In this document: positions 51,661 to 61,150 of the stretch, piece by piece | Position numbering within the stretch: the stretch's first letter is position 1 | Layout: each line of letters opens with the position of its first letter | Source: Terribacillus aidingensis | Lineage (GTDB): Bacteria; Bacillota; Bacilli; Bacillales; Amphibacillaceae | Length of the DNA stretch: 64,000 nt | Direction: 5' to 3' | NCBI RefSeq assembly: GCF_040703035.1 | Contig: NZ_CP159996.1 | Location: 1,088,001-1,152,000, forward strand | The notes under the pieces: model-generated | The model's input: the letters and a program-made list of their open reading frames with translations, nothing else | The model's database searches: none | Told to the model about the DNA's origin: nothing | Made by a program: the position numbers and the translations under genes

Positions 51661-51765
51661 ATTAGATAATGAATTTTAATACGTGTAATAAGCTAATAAA
51701 TAATCTTTAAGAACAGGCAATGATATATTGTAATATTTTACTTGTTATGGTAGTTTAGTAAAGTT

Positions 51766-52599
51766 ATGAATAAATCATCTATTTTTTACTTATTTTTATC
51801 CATGTTATTTATTCTTTCCTCATGTACACCTGCTGTTAAACAAGAAGGAGAGAATAATAGTATACCTACATATAAACCATTAATCATCGCACACAGAGGG
51901 GCTTCAGAATTGGAGCCTGAGCATACTTTTTTATCTTATGACCGAGCGGAGAAAGACGGAGCGGATTATATTGAAATCGACTTGCGTCAGACTGAAGATG
52001 GGGAGCTGGTAGCAATCCATGATGAAGACGTGGATCGCATAACAGATGGTTCTGAAAGGGTTGAGAATCTAACATTAGAAGAGCTGAAACACCTTCATGT
52101 CGATAAAAAGCAGGAGATCCTAACACTTCAGGAGATTGTAGAACATTACGGTGATTCGGTCCATTATTATATTGAAACGAGAACAGATAGCGACGGTAAT
52201 ATAGGAATGGAGGAACAGTTGGTCTCTATTCTGAATAGCAAGGATCTTATTAAAAAGAAAAGAGTTATCATCGAGTCATTTTCAGAAGAAAGCATGAAGA
52301 AGATCCACGAACTTAACAACGATATTCCTTTTGTTAGATTATTGCGTAAAGCAGAAGTTCAAGAACTTGATGGTGCTACCATGCAGCATATTAAAAATTA
52401 TGCAATAGGCGTAGGAATATATGCGGGTAGTGTGGATGCTGAGTTGGTTAGGCAGATACATGATTATAATCTTCAGCTCCATGTTTATTACTATGACGAT
52501 GAGAAAAAATTGACTGATAAAATGTTAGATTTGAAAGTCGACGGTGTATTTACAAATAATCCAGATTACGCAATATCAGAAGTGGGTTCATTAAACTAA
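51766..52599 (+). CDS. Glycerophosphodiester phosphodiesterase lipoprotein
   Basis: A 277-residue GDPD-family enzyme with a lipobox (LSSC, Cys20), so it is anchored outside the membrane. The catalytic core is present: AHRGASELEPEHTF (His, Arg, Glu), EIDLRQTEDGELVAIHDEDV (metal Glu/Asp and second His). It splits glycerophosphodiesters, possibly teichoic acid products, to glycerol 3-phosphate. The start has only a weak RBS (TTTAGTAAAGTT). Confidence 0.85.
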   Translation: MNKSSIFYLFLSMLFILSSCTPAVKQEGENNSIPTYKPLIIAHRGASELEPEHTFLSYDRAEKDGADYIEIDLRQTEDGELVAIHDEDVDRITDGSERVENLTLEELKHLHVDKKQEILTLQEIVEHYGDSVHYYIETRTDSDGNIGMEEQLVSILNSKDLIKKKRVIIESFSEESMKKIHELNNDIPFVRLLRKAEVQELDGATMQHIKNYAIGVGIYAGSVDAELVRQIHDYNLQLHVYYYDDEKKLTDKMLDLKVDGVFTNNPDYAISEVGSLN

Positions 52600-52664
52600 T
52601 GAGCCTGCTTTTTTTATATAACAGAAACATAATCTGAAATGGGAATCTTAATGAGTTTACTTCA

Positions 52665-53052
52665 TCAGTTCCAATCTTTAGCCATAATGATAAAGTTATA
52701 AGAATTTCCTCTAATTGTATCTTCAAATTCTCCTCTCTTCATAAATCCTTCTTTTTCGTATGTCCTAATAGCTCTGCTACAGCTAATTCTAGATGGTCAT
52801 ACTTAAACAGCTGTCTACCTTATTCAATGATCGCTTTGGAGTATTTTGAGCCATGGCCTTGGCCAGTCTGTGAAGGCTTCATTTGCAGTCCAACTACTAG
52901 AATTTCAATATCATTCTTGTACATTATAAAACTCGCAATTCCCAGCTAAAATTTTGCTGTATATTGTTGTCGTAAAAAGAATAAATGCCATCGTAAGTCC
53001 ATGTAATGAACTCATTGATATCCTCATTTGTTCGTTTTCAAATGAATTCCAT
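52665..53052 (-). pseudogene. GNAT acetyltransferase, decayed
   Basis: Reading leftward from 53052, pieces of a GNAT appear in changing frames: INEFITWTYDGIYSFYDNN, then NDIEILVVGLQMKPSQTGQG (the CoA loop region), SKYSKAIIE, then RTYEKEGF-like sequence, and RGEFEDTIRGNSYNFIIMAK with DWN at the end. Several stops and frameshifts interrupt it. The 53060-53190 gap holds nothing else. Confidence 0.7.
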
Positions 53053-53193
53053 ATAAACACCCCATTTTTTGGATGCATTTACTATAGTGTACGAGCTTCT
53101 CCTATCTCAATTAAATCTATGATAGACTAATTTTATCAAGTATTACCAATATTGGAATTACTATATTATCCTTTATAGAAAGGTGCAGTGTTT

Positions 53194-53742
53194 ATGAATG
53201 AGGTAAGAGTTGTTATTGGCGCAGGCCCATACATGAATAACCCTGATTGGCTGCACACACAAGAAGAAGAACTGAATGTATTGGATGAAAAAACATGGCG
53301 AACCAGGTTCTGTGAAGGTTCTATAAAAGCCATTTTAGCGGAGCATGTATGGGAACATCTCACTTATGAAGAAGGTTTAGAGGCAGCAAAGATTTGCTTG
53401 CGTTATCTGCAGCCTTCTGGTTATATTCGCTGTGCCGTTCCCGATGGCTATTTTCCAGATGATACTTACCAAGATATTGTGAAGGTTGGAGGCCCAGGGC
53501 CAGAAGACCATCCGGCTGCCAGTCATAAAATAGTGTATAACTATAAGTTGTTTACAGAGTTGTTCCAAGCTGCCGGATTTAAAGTTAAATTGCTAGAGTA
53601 TTGTGATGAAGAGGGAAACTTTCATCAAAATACTTGGGATGGAGCTGGTGGAGTCATCTTTCGATCCAAGAAGTATGACCTTAGAAACCAAGGAGAAAAA
53701 ATAGTTTTTCCTTCACTTATAATAGATGCAATAAAGTTGTGA
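53194..53742 (+). CDS. Methyltransferase-like protein (class I, COG4627 type)
   Basis: A 182-residue protein of the small predicted SAM-methyltransferase group: VVIGAGPYMNNPDWLHT in place of the glycine loop, GSIKAILAEHVWEHLTYEEG (typical AEHVLEHL motif), RYLQPSGYIRCAVPDGYFPD, and YNYKLFTELFQAAGFKVKLL. The target is unknown. ATG 53194 follows AAAGGTG at eight bases; a GTG two codons earlier is also open. It is 33 bases upstream of the DUF402 gene. Confidence 0.75.
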   Translation: MNEVRVVIGAGPYMNNPDWLHTQEEELNVLDEKTWRTRFCEGSIKAILAEHVWEHLTYEEGLEAAKICLRYLQPSGYIRCAVPDGYFPDDTYQDIVKVGGPGPEDHPAASHKIVYNYKLFTELFQAAGFKVKLLEYCDEEGNFHQNTWDGAGGVIFRSKKYDLRNQGEKIVFPSLIIDAIKL

Positions 53743-53775
53743 CCAAGGTATCTACTTTAAATAGACGGGGAGAAG

Positions 53776-54288
53776 GTGAACAAAGTGATACATATGAAAT
53801 CTATGAAATATCCCGACATTCCGCACTATGAATGGAAAGGTCGTTTATTGAGAAAAACGCCGGAGTATGTGGTGGTTCTTTGTGAAAGTGGCAGAGAGTT
53901 AAAACACCATACGAAAAATACAACCTTTACAATAGATGTAACTTCGTTGGAGTACTTCTTCTTTAAAGAAGGCTACACAGTTGCCATGGAGATTGAAGAA
54001 GGTAAAATACTCTCGTATTACTGCAATATTGCAATGCCTTCTGCGCTTAATGACAATCAGCTTAGTTTTGTTGATTTAGATTTGGATGTAGTGAAAAGAA
54101 GAAATGAAGACTGGATGGTTGTAGATGAAGATGAATTTGAGGTTAACAGTGTAAAGTATGGTTATCCCGCTGAGTTAAAGGAATATGCTTTAAGGTCATT
54201 GTATTTATTACAGAATAAAATAAGTGATAATTTGTTTCCTTTTGATGAGAATGATTTGGAGTTGGTAAGAAAATATAGCATGGGTTAA
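53776..54288 (+). CDS. DUF402-family protein, NtdP-like nucleoside phosphatase
   Basis: A 170-residue protein with the DUF402 beta-barrel: SYYCNIAMPSAL, then LSFVDLDLDVVKRRNEDWMV with the Asp residues and Glu of the metal site, and EVNSVKYGYP. NtdP/Sa1684 and FomD proteins cleave nucleoside di/triphosphates or CMP esters; the core residues are kept. Start at GTG 53776, or GTG 53785 which has better spacing from GGGGAGAAG. Probably cotranscribed with the methyltransferase-like gene. Confidence 0.72.
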   Translation: MNKVIHMKSMKYPDIPHYEWKGRLLRKTPEYVVVLCESGRELKHHTKNTTFTIDVTSLEYFFFKEGYTVAMEIEEGKILSYYCNIAMPSALNDNQLSFVDLDLDVVKRRNEDWMVVDEDEFEVNSVKYGYPAELKEYALRSLYLLQNKISDNLFPFDENDLELVRKYSMG

Positions 54289-54383
54289 TGACTATAATTA
54301 GTCTTATAAGCTCTGAGGTGCATAATCAAGGAGAAACGTAAAAATAAGTAAGGTAACATACAGAATTAGATTGGAGGTAAGCT

Positions 54384-55610
54384 ATGGATTTAAAACGCTT
54401 AGAGAAGACATTGCATGAAATGAATCAGTTTGGTCGTTCGAAAGAGGGAGTAACGCGCTTAGCATATTCTAAAGAAGAGCGACAAGCAGCCGAACATTTT
54501 AGCAACCTTTGCAGAAAAGAAGGCATGGATGTTCGGATTGATACTTGTGGAAATGTGATAGCACGCAGGGAAGGCAGTAACCCTGATCTTCCTGTCGTAG
54601 CATGCGGTTCCCATTTAGATACAGTAATCCATGGTGGAAATTACGATGGAACATTAGGCGTTATAGCAGCCCTCGAGGTTATTCGCAGCTTAAATGATAA
54701 AGGTGTTAAAACAGAACACCCGATTGAGATCATTGCTTTTGCCTGTGAAGAATCGTCAAGATTCGGTGTTTCCACAATAGGCAGCAAGGCAACGGCAGGA
54801 ATATTAGAATTGGAATCTTTATCTGAGCTTAGTGACAGCGAAGGGAAATTTATTCGCAATATATTTTCTGAATGTTCCCTTAATTTTAACGAGATAGATA
54901 AGAGTACCCGTCAGAAAGAGGAGTTTAAAGTATTTCTAGAAATGCACATTGAGCAAGGTCCTGTTTTAGAAAGACGACAAAAACAGATTGGTATAGTTAC
55001 AGGAATTGCTGCTCCAACACGATTTGAAGTAAAAATTAAAGGGCAAGCATCTCACTCAGGAACGACACCAATGGATTATCGAAGGGATGCCTTCTTGAGT
55101 GCAGCCGAAATAGCCTTGCTGCTGGAGCAGGCCGCAAAAAGGGAAGCTGGTAACGGAACGGTGGCAACAGTGGGTGCATGTGAAGTTAAACCAGGATCAA
55201 TGAATGTGATACCAGATCTGGCTACGATGAAAATTGAGATAAGGGGAACTTCTACTGATTCAAAGAATAGAGTAATTAAAAGCCTATTTACTGCGGTAAA
55301 ACAAGTAGAGCAAAAGCGAAATGTTAGTATTGAGTACAGTAAGTTGAGTGATGAGCATCCTATCAATCTTGATAAAGAAGTAATAGATTCCCTGTCTCTT
55401 AGTTGTGAGCAAAAAGGATATACGTATACACATATGGCAAGTGGAGCAGGACATGATGCAATGAATATGGCATTGCTTTGTCCAACTGGGTTACTATTTG
55501 TACCTTCTAAAAATGGTTTAAGCCATCATCCTGATGAATACACAGAAATGGAGCAGATTGGTATAGGAGCTGATTTATTAGAAACGGCAATTATAAAGTT
55601 TGCAGGATAA
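54384..55610 (+). CDS. M20-family amidohydrolase (allantoate / N-carbamoyl amino acid hydrolase type)
   Basis: A 408-residue bimetal enzyme of the AllC/HyuC group. Metal ligands lie in GSHLDTV, GGNYDGTLGV, ACEESSRFG, and EMHIEQGPVLE; the lid domain begins at SHSGTTPMDYRRDA; the C-terminal catalytic part has ASGAGHDAMNMA and VPSKNGLSHHPDE. These enzymes hydrolyse allantoate, ureidoglycine or N-carbamoyl-L-amino acids; no purine-catabolism or hydantoinase genes are near, so the substrate is open. GGAGGTAAGC precedes the ATG. Confidence 0.85.
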   Translation: MDLKRLEKTLHEMNQFGRSKEGVTRLAYSKEERQAAEHFSNLCRKEGMDVRIDTCGNVIARREGSNPDLPVVACGSHLDTVIHGGNYDGTLGVIAALEVIRSLNDKGVKTEHPIEIIAFACEESSRFGVSTIGSKATAGILELESLSELSDSEGKFIRNIFSECSLNFNEIDKSTRQKEEFKVFLEMHIEQGPVLERRQKQIGIVTGIAAPTRFEVKIKGQASHSGTTPMDYRRDAFLSAAEIALLLEQAAKREAGNGTVATVGACEVKPGSMNVIPDLATMKIEIRGTSTDSKNRVIKSLFTAVKQVEQKRNVSIEYSKLSDEHPINLDKEVIDSLSLSCEQKGYTYTHMASGAGHDAMNMALLCPTGLLFVPSKNGLSHHPDEYTEMEQIGIGADLLETAIIKFAG

Positions 55611-55680
55611 ATGTATAGTATCTCTTTATCTAGGTTATGTAATAATATGTTAAAAAGATAAAGTTATAGGGGGATTCTCA

Positions 55681-56115
55681 ATGTTTATAGTCAATGTAGA
55701 AGGTGCCATTCACCGTGATGGAAAATGGCTTATGATCACAAGAAGTGAAAAGGAAGAGCATGCAGCAGGATGCCTTTCTATGGTTGGCGGTAAGTGTGAT
55801 TTGGAAGGCGTATCTTCTGATATTTTGGAAAGGACACTGAAGCGGGAGATTTTTGAAGAGGTAGGTATCGAAGTGGAGAACTTAACTTATATTAACAGCT
55901 CTTCATTTGTAACGGATAAGGGTACGCATGTTATTGATATCGTTTTTCTTTGTCAGGGTATAGCTGGTGAACCTTATGCAAAGAGCGTGGAAGAAGTAGG
56001 TGAAGTGATGTGGCTGACGACGGAGGATATATTGGTACATAAAAATGCGCCTTCCTACTTAAAAGAGAATATTACACTAGCTGCTAACAAGCTCACCTTT
56101 GTAAAAGAAGTCTGA
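55681..56115 (+). CDS. Nudix hydrolase
   Basis: A 144-residue Nudix protein with GGKCDLEGVSSDILERTLKR then EIFEEVGI, i.e. the full Nudix box with a small insertion between the Gly and the helix. The substrate is unknown. AGGGGGATTC precedes the ATG. It is separate from the Nudix gene at 32353 and only distantly alike. Confidence 0.85.
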   Translation: MFIVNVEGAIHRDGKWLMITRSEKEEHAAGCLSMVGGKCDLEGVSSDILERTLKREIFEEVGIEVENLTYINSSSFVTDKGTHVIDIVFLCQGIAGEPYAKSVEEVGEVMWLTTEDILVHKNAPSYLKENITLAANKLTFVKEV

Positions 56116-56209
56116 GTATAAAGGATTCTTGAATTGAAATAACTTCATTAGTTTCATTCAAAGAAGGTAACTTACACTAACATAGGACTTTTTAGTGATC
56201 AAGATAAAT

Positions 56210-56241
56210 TAAAAAGCTGTCACTATCGACAGCTTTTTAAT
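56210..56241. terminator. Bidirectional terminator
   Basis: AAAAAGCTGTC-ACTATC-GACAGCTTTTT; it ends the Nudix unit and the convergent prpF-like gene, whose stop lies in the hairpin's right edge. Confidence 0.9.
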
Positions 56242-57367
56242 TCTCTGCAGCAAATACTTCTTTTAAATTATAGTTCTTCTTTACATATGCAGTGCCTTCG
56301 AGGATTCTTCTGGCTGTACGTATTACTTTTATTTCTGACAAGCTGCTGTATGCTGTTTCAGTAATGCCGGAAGGATGGGCAATACGTAAGTTTCCTGCTG
56401 TTTTTCGAGCAAGCTTATGCGGCAAAGTTCCAGGAATAGCACATGCAGCAGTTGTGCAGATTGCACCAGTTATTGCAAGTGCTTCATGAGGTCTTTGCAT
56501 CGATAGCATGCGCACATGGATATCCATATCTTCAGTCGAGTACTTATTCTCGTTCATATCAGTAAACGCTTGTGCTTTTCCGATCAATGTGAGTTTTGGT
56601 ACTGCCGGAGAAAGCTTAGTGGCATTTTCTCTAGTGGTAAATCCGCAGAGTTCAGCTGCAGCAGCACGCAATTCCTCGCATCGCTGCAGGTCTGCTTCTG
56701 AGAATGCAGCTGGCAGAATGGTCTCTTGTAAGCCGAGGTCAGCAGCTTCTACAAAAACTAAAGGATTGGCAGCATCAACAATAGAACAGCGAACGCTGCC
56801 AAAGCTCGTCTCAAGTACATCGGTAACATTTCCGGTAGGTAACAACTCGCCAGTCACGGATCCCTCTGCATGGCAAAATGTCAAAACAATCTCCGACCCA
56901 TAACCAGGTACTCCAGGTATGGCTGTCGAACCTGTGGTTTGGACGTCACCATCCTTAACTGCTACTTCGGCAATAATCAATTTTTGGGTATTCGTATTCC
57001 AAATTCTTACGGTCGTAATCGGCTCTGTGACAGGGACAAGTCCTTCCTGAATTGCAAATGGACCTACAGCAGAAGAAATATTGCCGCAGTTTCCTTTCAT
57101 ATCGACTGTTTCATCTGTAATACTCACTTGTGCAAAAGTATAGTAGACATCAAAGTCTTTATCGGTCTCAGCTTTTCGAATGATGGCAGCTTTGCTCGTT
57201 AGGGAATTGGCACCCCCCAATCCATCGATTTGCCGTTTGTCTGGGCTTCCCATCAGATCAAGAAGGAATGGTGTCCAGTCTTCCGTTTCTGCAGGCATGT
57301 CTGTTTCATGTAGGAAAACAGCTTTACTTGTGCCGCCGCGCATGTAGACGATACGGATTTTTTCCAT
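56237..57367 (-). CDS. PrpF-family isomerase (4-oxalomesaconate tautomerase/aconitate isomerase type)
   Basis: A 376-residue PrpF/DapF-fold protein: MRGGTSKAVFLHETDMP at the start, GLGGANSLTSKAAII, KGNCGNISSAVGPFAIQEG with a conserved Cys, and AICTTAACAIPGT. PrpF isomerises trans-aconitate or 2-methyl-trans-aconitate; GalD is a 4-oxalomesaconate tautomerase. The neighbours (LysR regulator, CitMHS transporter) point to a tricarboxylate such as trans-aconitate or citrate (inference). GGACGTGAGC precedes the ATG. Confidence 0.82.
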   Translation of the reverse strand: MEKIRIVYMRGGTSKAVFLHETDMPAETEDWTPFLLDLMGSPDKRQIDGLGGANSLTSKAAIIRKAETDKDFDVYYTFAQVSITDETVDMKGNCGNISSAVGPFAIQEGLVPVTEPITTVRIWNTNTQKLIIAEVAVKDGDVQTTGSTAIPGVPGYGSEIVLTFCHAEGSVTGELLPTGNVTDVLETSFGSVRCSIVDAANPLVFVEAADLGLQETILPAAFSEADLQRCEELRAAAAELCGFTTRENATKLSPAVPKLTLIGKAQAFTDMNENKYSTEDMDIHVRMLSMQRPHEALAITGAICTTAACAIPGTLPHKLARKTAGNLRIAHPSGITETAYSSLSEIKVIRTARRILEGTAYVKKNYNLKEVFAAEN

Positions 57368-57504
57368 CAGCTCACGTCCTTTTTAGGATGAAGTGGTTTA
57401 TACTGACAGCATAGTCTCGATCGTTAATAAAATAAAATACAATTATTTTTGGCTTAGCTAAAAATATTTTTATAACTATGAGTAATTACCTAGGAGGGTG
57501 AGCA

Positions 57505-58374
57505 ATGGATGAAAAGGATTGGCTATTATTAAAGCTATTAGGTGAAGAAAAGAGTGTCACAAAAGCTGCTGAGAGATTATTCACATCTCAGCCCTCTTTG
57601 ACATACCGCATTCAAAAGATTGAGGAGAGTTTTAACGTAAAGCTGTTTACAAAGCGGAATAGGGGAATCACCCTGACAGTAGAAGGGGAGTACCTTACAG
57701 ATTATGCTGTCGAGATGCTGCGAAAGCTCAAAGAAACAAAGGATGCGATTGCTAATCTAGGTAAGGATGTGCAAGGCACGCTGCGTTTAGCAGTTTCTAG
57801 TAATTTCGCTCAATATAAACTGCCGGGCTTGCTGACAAAGTTCTCTTCCATTTATCCGAATGTCCAATACAATGTACAGACTGGCTGGAGTACGAGGGTG
57901 ATGAAGTTACTGGATGAAGGGGATGTACATTTAGGCATTTTGCGTGGAAATCATCGCTGGCAAGGAGTAAAGGAAATACTGACGAGGGAACAATTGTACG
58001 TCATTTCAAAACAGCAGATCAGCATAGGTCAGCTGCCTTTACTTCCTTTTATTAAATACAATACAGACACATCGTTGAAAACAATTATAGATGGATGGAT
58101 ACATGAACATCTGCAGCATGCACCGCTCACAGCAATGGAGGTGGATAGACAGGAAACGTGTAAAGAAATGGTGAAACATGGCTTAGGTTATTCGATAGTA
58201 CCTGAAATTTGCCTGCGTGAATCCGATCAGCTTTACCGTATTGGTCTGACGAATGAAAAGGGAGAGCCTTTGCTTCGTGAAACATGGTTAATGTATGACC
58301 CGAAATCACTTGATCTGCAAGTGGTAAAAGCATTCATCGGCTTTTTGAAACAGGAACAGCATGTAACAATATAA
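57505..58374 (+). CDS. LysR-family transcriptional regulator
   Basis: A 289-residue LysR: N-terminal HTH (KSVTKAAERLFTSQPSLTYR, IQKIEESFNVKLFTKRNRGI) and an effector domain with GTLRLAVSSNFAQYKLPGLL. It sits between the divergent prpF-like gene and the codirectional transporter gene, the classical place for a LysR that controls both. The TAAAAATATTT element around 57460 and the related AAAATACTTAT repeats near 58380-58405, ahead of the transporter, are possible sites. GGAGGGTGAG precedes the ATG. Confidence 0.88.
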   Translation: MDEKDWLLLKLLGEEKSVTKAAERLFTSQPSLTYRIQKIEESFNVKLFTKRNRGITLTVEGEYLTDYAVEMLRKLKETKDAIANLGKDVQGTLRLAVSSNFAQYKLPGLLTKFSSIYPNVQYNVQTGWSTRVMKLLDEGDVHLGILRGNHRWQGVKEILTREQLYVISKQQISIGQLPLLPFIKYNTDTSLKTIIDGWIHEHLQHAPLTAMEVDRQETCKEMVKHGLGYSIVPEICLRESDQLYRIGLTNEKGEPLLRETWLMYDPKSLDLQVVKAFIGFLKQEQHVTI

Positions 58375-58494
58375 AAAATACTTATGAGTTTTGCAAAAAT
58401 ACTTATATTTAACTTATCTCCCGCTATGTAATATGCTAAGTCAAATGCTTCTTGCACAAGTAAATGAAAGCGTATTCAAAGAGAGGGGATAACC

Positions 58495-59802
58495 ATGCTG
58501 ACGATATTAGGTTTTTCTATGATGATTGTATTTACTGTTCTGATTATGTCTAAAAAGCTTTCTCCCATTGTTGCTTTGACGTTAACACCGATTTTCTTTG
58601 CTTTAATTGGAGGATTTGGAGGAAGCCTTGGAGATATGATTTTGGATGGACTGCAAACTGTTGCGAGTTCGGCAGCCTTGCTGTTATTCGCTATCTTGTT
58701 TTTCGGAATCCTTATTGATGCCGGGCTATTTGATCCATTAATTAAGAAAATACTAGTACTAGTAAAGGGTGATCCTGTAAAAATTGCGATTGGATCAGCT
58801 GTACTGGCAATGCTGATTGCATTGGACGGTGATGGAACCACTACTTACATGATCACGGTTTCCGCAATGCTTCCTTTGTATAAACGGATTGGTATGAATC
58901 CGCTTGTTATGGCAACAGTCGCGATGCTGGCCTTGAGTATCATCAGTGGTATGACTCCTTGGGGAGGTCCTGCAACCAGAGCAATCGCGGTACTGGGGCT
59001 CGATCTTTCGGAATTCTTTGTCCCGCTTCTGCCCACTATGCTTGGAGGTATGATTTTCGTAGTCTTTACTGCTTTTATGCTCGGTCTTAAGGAACGGAAA
59101 CGTATAGGAGTGACGGAAATAAAATCCGGTAACTATGAGTCAGAACCATATATGGCTGCAGCTTTGGAAGGGGACTTACTGAAGCGGCCAAAGCTTCGCT
59201 GGATAAATTTATTCCTTGTCATAGCTATCTTGGTATTGCTGGTAATGGGAATTATGCATCCGGCAGTACTCTTCCTCATAGGTTTTGTGTTGGCTCTATC
59301 TATCAATTACCCTAATATCCAAATACAAAAAGAGCGTATTGCGGAACATGCAAGCAATGCAATCACAGTTGTTTTGCTTGTCTTTGCTGCAGGTGTTTTC
59401 GCTGGCATATTGTCCGGAACAGAAATGGTCAATGCAATTGCAGGTTCGATTGTCGCATTCGTTCCGCCGTCCATGGGTGAACTTTTCCCGGTAGTTGTAG
59501 CTATCACAAGTCTTCCATTGACCTTTGTTCTTTCAAATGATGCGTATTACTTCGGTATGGTACCTATATTCGCTGAAGCTGCATCTGCTTATGGTGTTGA
59601 TCCTATTGAAATCGCCAGGGCTTCCATTTTAGGGCAGCCGGTACATCTAATGAGCCCGCTTGTAGCTTCTACGATATTGCTTGTCAGTATGTTGAAAATC
59701 GATCTTGGTGCATTTCAGCGATATGCAGTTAAATGGGCTGTTTTGACTTCATTATTCATTATTCTCGTAGCGATAGTAACAGGTGCCATTACATTCCGAT
59801 GA
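58495..59802 (+). CDS. CitMHS-family divalent-metal citrate/tricarboxylate transporter
   Basis: A 435-residue membrane protein of about 12 helices. IALDGDGTTTYMITVSAMLP and SIISGMTPWGGPATRAI are the two re-entrant loop motifs of CitM/CitH; the second half has LSNDAYYFGMVP and ILGQPVHLMSPLVA. It takes up citrate, or a related acid, bound to Mg or Ca by proton symport. AGAGAGGGGA precedes the ATG. Its 120-base upstream gap follows the LysR gene. Confidence 0.87.
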   Translation: MLTILGFSMMIVFTVLIMSKKLSPIVALTLTPIFFALIGGFGGSLGDMILDGLQTVASSAALLLFAILFFGILIDAGLFDPLIKKILVLVKGDPVKIAIGSAVLAMLIALDGDGTTTYMITVSAMLPLYKRIGMNPLVMATVAMLALSIISGMTPWGGPATRAIAVLGLDLSEFFVPLLPTMLGGMIFVVFTAFMLGLKERKRIGVTEIKSGNYESEPYMAAALEGDLLKRPKLRWINLFLVIAILVLLVMGIMHPAVLFLIGFVLALSINYPNIQIQKERIAEHASNAITVVLLVFAAGVFAGILSGTEMVNAIAGSIVAFVPPSMGELFPVVVAITSLPLTFVLSNDAYYFGMVPIFAEAASAYGVDPIEIARASILGQPVHLMSPLVASTILLVSMLKIDLGAFQRYAVKWAVLTSLFIILVAIVTGAITFR

Positions 59803-59833
59803 TTTCAAGATTCTGTTTGGCCATGACTAAAAA

Positions 59834-59920
59834 GTGGAACAAGTACTGGCTTCTAATGAAAGTTCTTATATGACAGGACAGACGATCCATATAAATGGAG
59901 GACAGTGGACTTCCTCCTAA
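59834..59920 (+). pseudogene. C-terminal remnant of a short-chain dehydrogenase
   Basis: 28 codons without start: LASNESSYMTGQTIHINGGQ, then WTSS and stop. S.Y.TGQ.I.I.GG is the C-terminal end of SDR enzymes. The rest of the gene is gone; a terminator follows at 59924. Confidence 0.7.
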
Positions 59921-59923
59921 ATG

Positions 59924-59963
59924 AAAGAAGCACCAGCCCAAAGGGCTGGTGCTTCTTTTTTTA
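59924..59963. terminator. Bidirectional terminator
   Basis: AAGAAGCACCAGCCC-AAA-GGGCTGGTGCTTCTTTTTTT, a very stable hairpin between the SDR remnant and the aldo/keto reductase pseudogene. Confidence 0.93.
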
Positions 59964-60953
59964 TGCGTGGACTTTCGATCTTTCTGAGGGTGCATAGGCA
60001 TCCAGATAGTTGCTGCTCCAGTCATTGATATGCAGCTTCAGGATCTGGTCGATGGCAAGCAGGTTTTCCTTGCTGAGAGACAAGTCCTCAACACCTGTCA
60101 CTTCATCTAGTTGATCTGGCGAATAAGCACCCCAAATGGCTACATCCACTCCGTCTTGTTCCAGTACCCAACGCATCGCTAATTGAGCGATTGTCTTATC
60201 GCGGTTGGCTGCGAAGTTCTTCAATTGCTCGACCGCCATCTGCCGCTTTCGAATAGTGGGTGAGAAGAGCGGAAATCCTCCTCTGAGAATGTAGTCGATT
60301 TCGTCAGTGCCCCTGCAAGCAAGCCATATGCCATTGGTCCCTAGGCTAAGCCGCCAATATCATGTCGTTTAGCGTAATCAAACCATTCCCATAGACCGCG
60401 CTGCAGCATGTTAAACTGATTTTGTGTGACATGTAGTGGTGCTCCTCGCTGAAAAGCTTCCATTTCCTGTGGCGTGAAATTACTGACTCCGATAGCTCGA
60501 ATCTTACCCTTTTTGTATAGGTTGTGCATCACTCCAGCGAGCTCTTCCATAGGAATTTCATGGTCTGGCCAGTGCACTTGATAAATCCAGATAATCCGTT
60601 CCTAAACGCTTTAATGTTAAATCAAGTTCCTTTTCCACATTCTCCGGGCGCATATCCCGGAACAATTGTGTATCCTCTGTCCAATTGACGCCGGGTTTTC
60701 CGGCTAGGATTAGTTTGTCACGAGGGGTACTGGATTCCTGCAATGCTTTGCCGATGAATTCCTCTGACTTCCCTAGTCCATAATCAGGTGCGGTATCGAT
60801 AAAGTTGATGCCCTGGTCAAGTGCGGCATGGACATTACGTTTGGCACTGACCTCATCTGGCTCATGCTGCCACCTATAGCCACCCATGGCCCATGTTCCT
60901 AAAGCAATATGTGTTACTTCCAGATAACTTTTTCCAAGTCTGACTTTCTTCAA
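59961..60953 (-). pseudogene. Aldo/keto reductase broken by frameshifts and a stop
   Basis: Read leftward it is a full AKR of about 330 residues (LGKSYLEVTHIALGTWAMGG, FIDTAPDYG, RAIGVSNFTPQEMEAF, AVEQLKNFAANRDKTIAQLA). One base is missing near 60575 (after LDL, before YQVHWPDHE), a TAG replaces the codon in ILA-stop-GPMAYGLL near 60343, and the frame changes again near 60245. Three lesions make a sequencing error unlikely. An intact paralogue is at 38978. Confidence 0.88.
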
Positions 60954-61038
60954 GCTGCTTCATCCTTTCCTCATGTGCATCTGCTTTTGGGGATTGTGTT
61001 CACGTCTGGTAGAAAACAAAACACATGAGAAAAGGCAT

Positions 61039-61137
61039 TTACTTAGGTCCTAAACGCCGCATTAATGAGCGGATACCGAAGTAGAGTGTACTGCCAACTG
61101 CTAAAATAATAATTAAAAGCGTGATTGTATTCCCCAT
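61039..61137 (-). CDS. Very small membrane protein
   Basis: 32 residues, MGNTITLLIIILAVGSTLYF followed by a basic end (RSLMRRLGPK): one membrane helix with the basic tail inside. AAGGAGAACTTG precedes the ATG. It follows the 55-residue gene by 13 bases. No family recognised, but the start context is good. Confidence 0.55.
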   Translation of the reverse strand: MGNTITLLIIILAVGSTLYFGIRSLMRRLGPK

Positions 61138-61150
61138 TCAAGTTCTCCTT

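Noticed and set aside
56508..57202. Plus-strand ORFs of 110-131 residues
   Set aside because: They lie wholly inside the PrpF-like gene on the other strand and show no family features.
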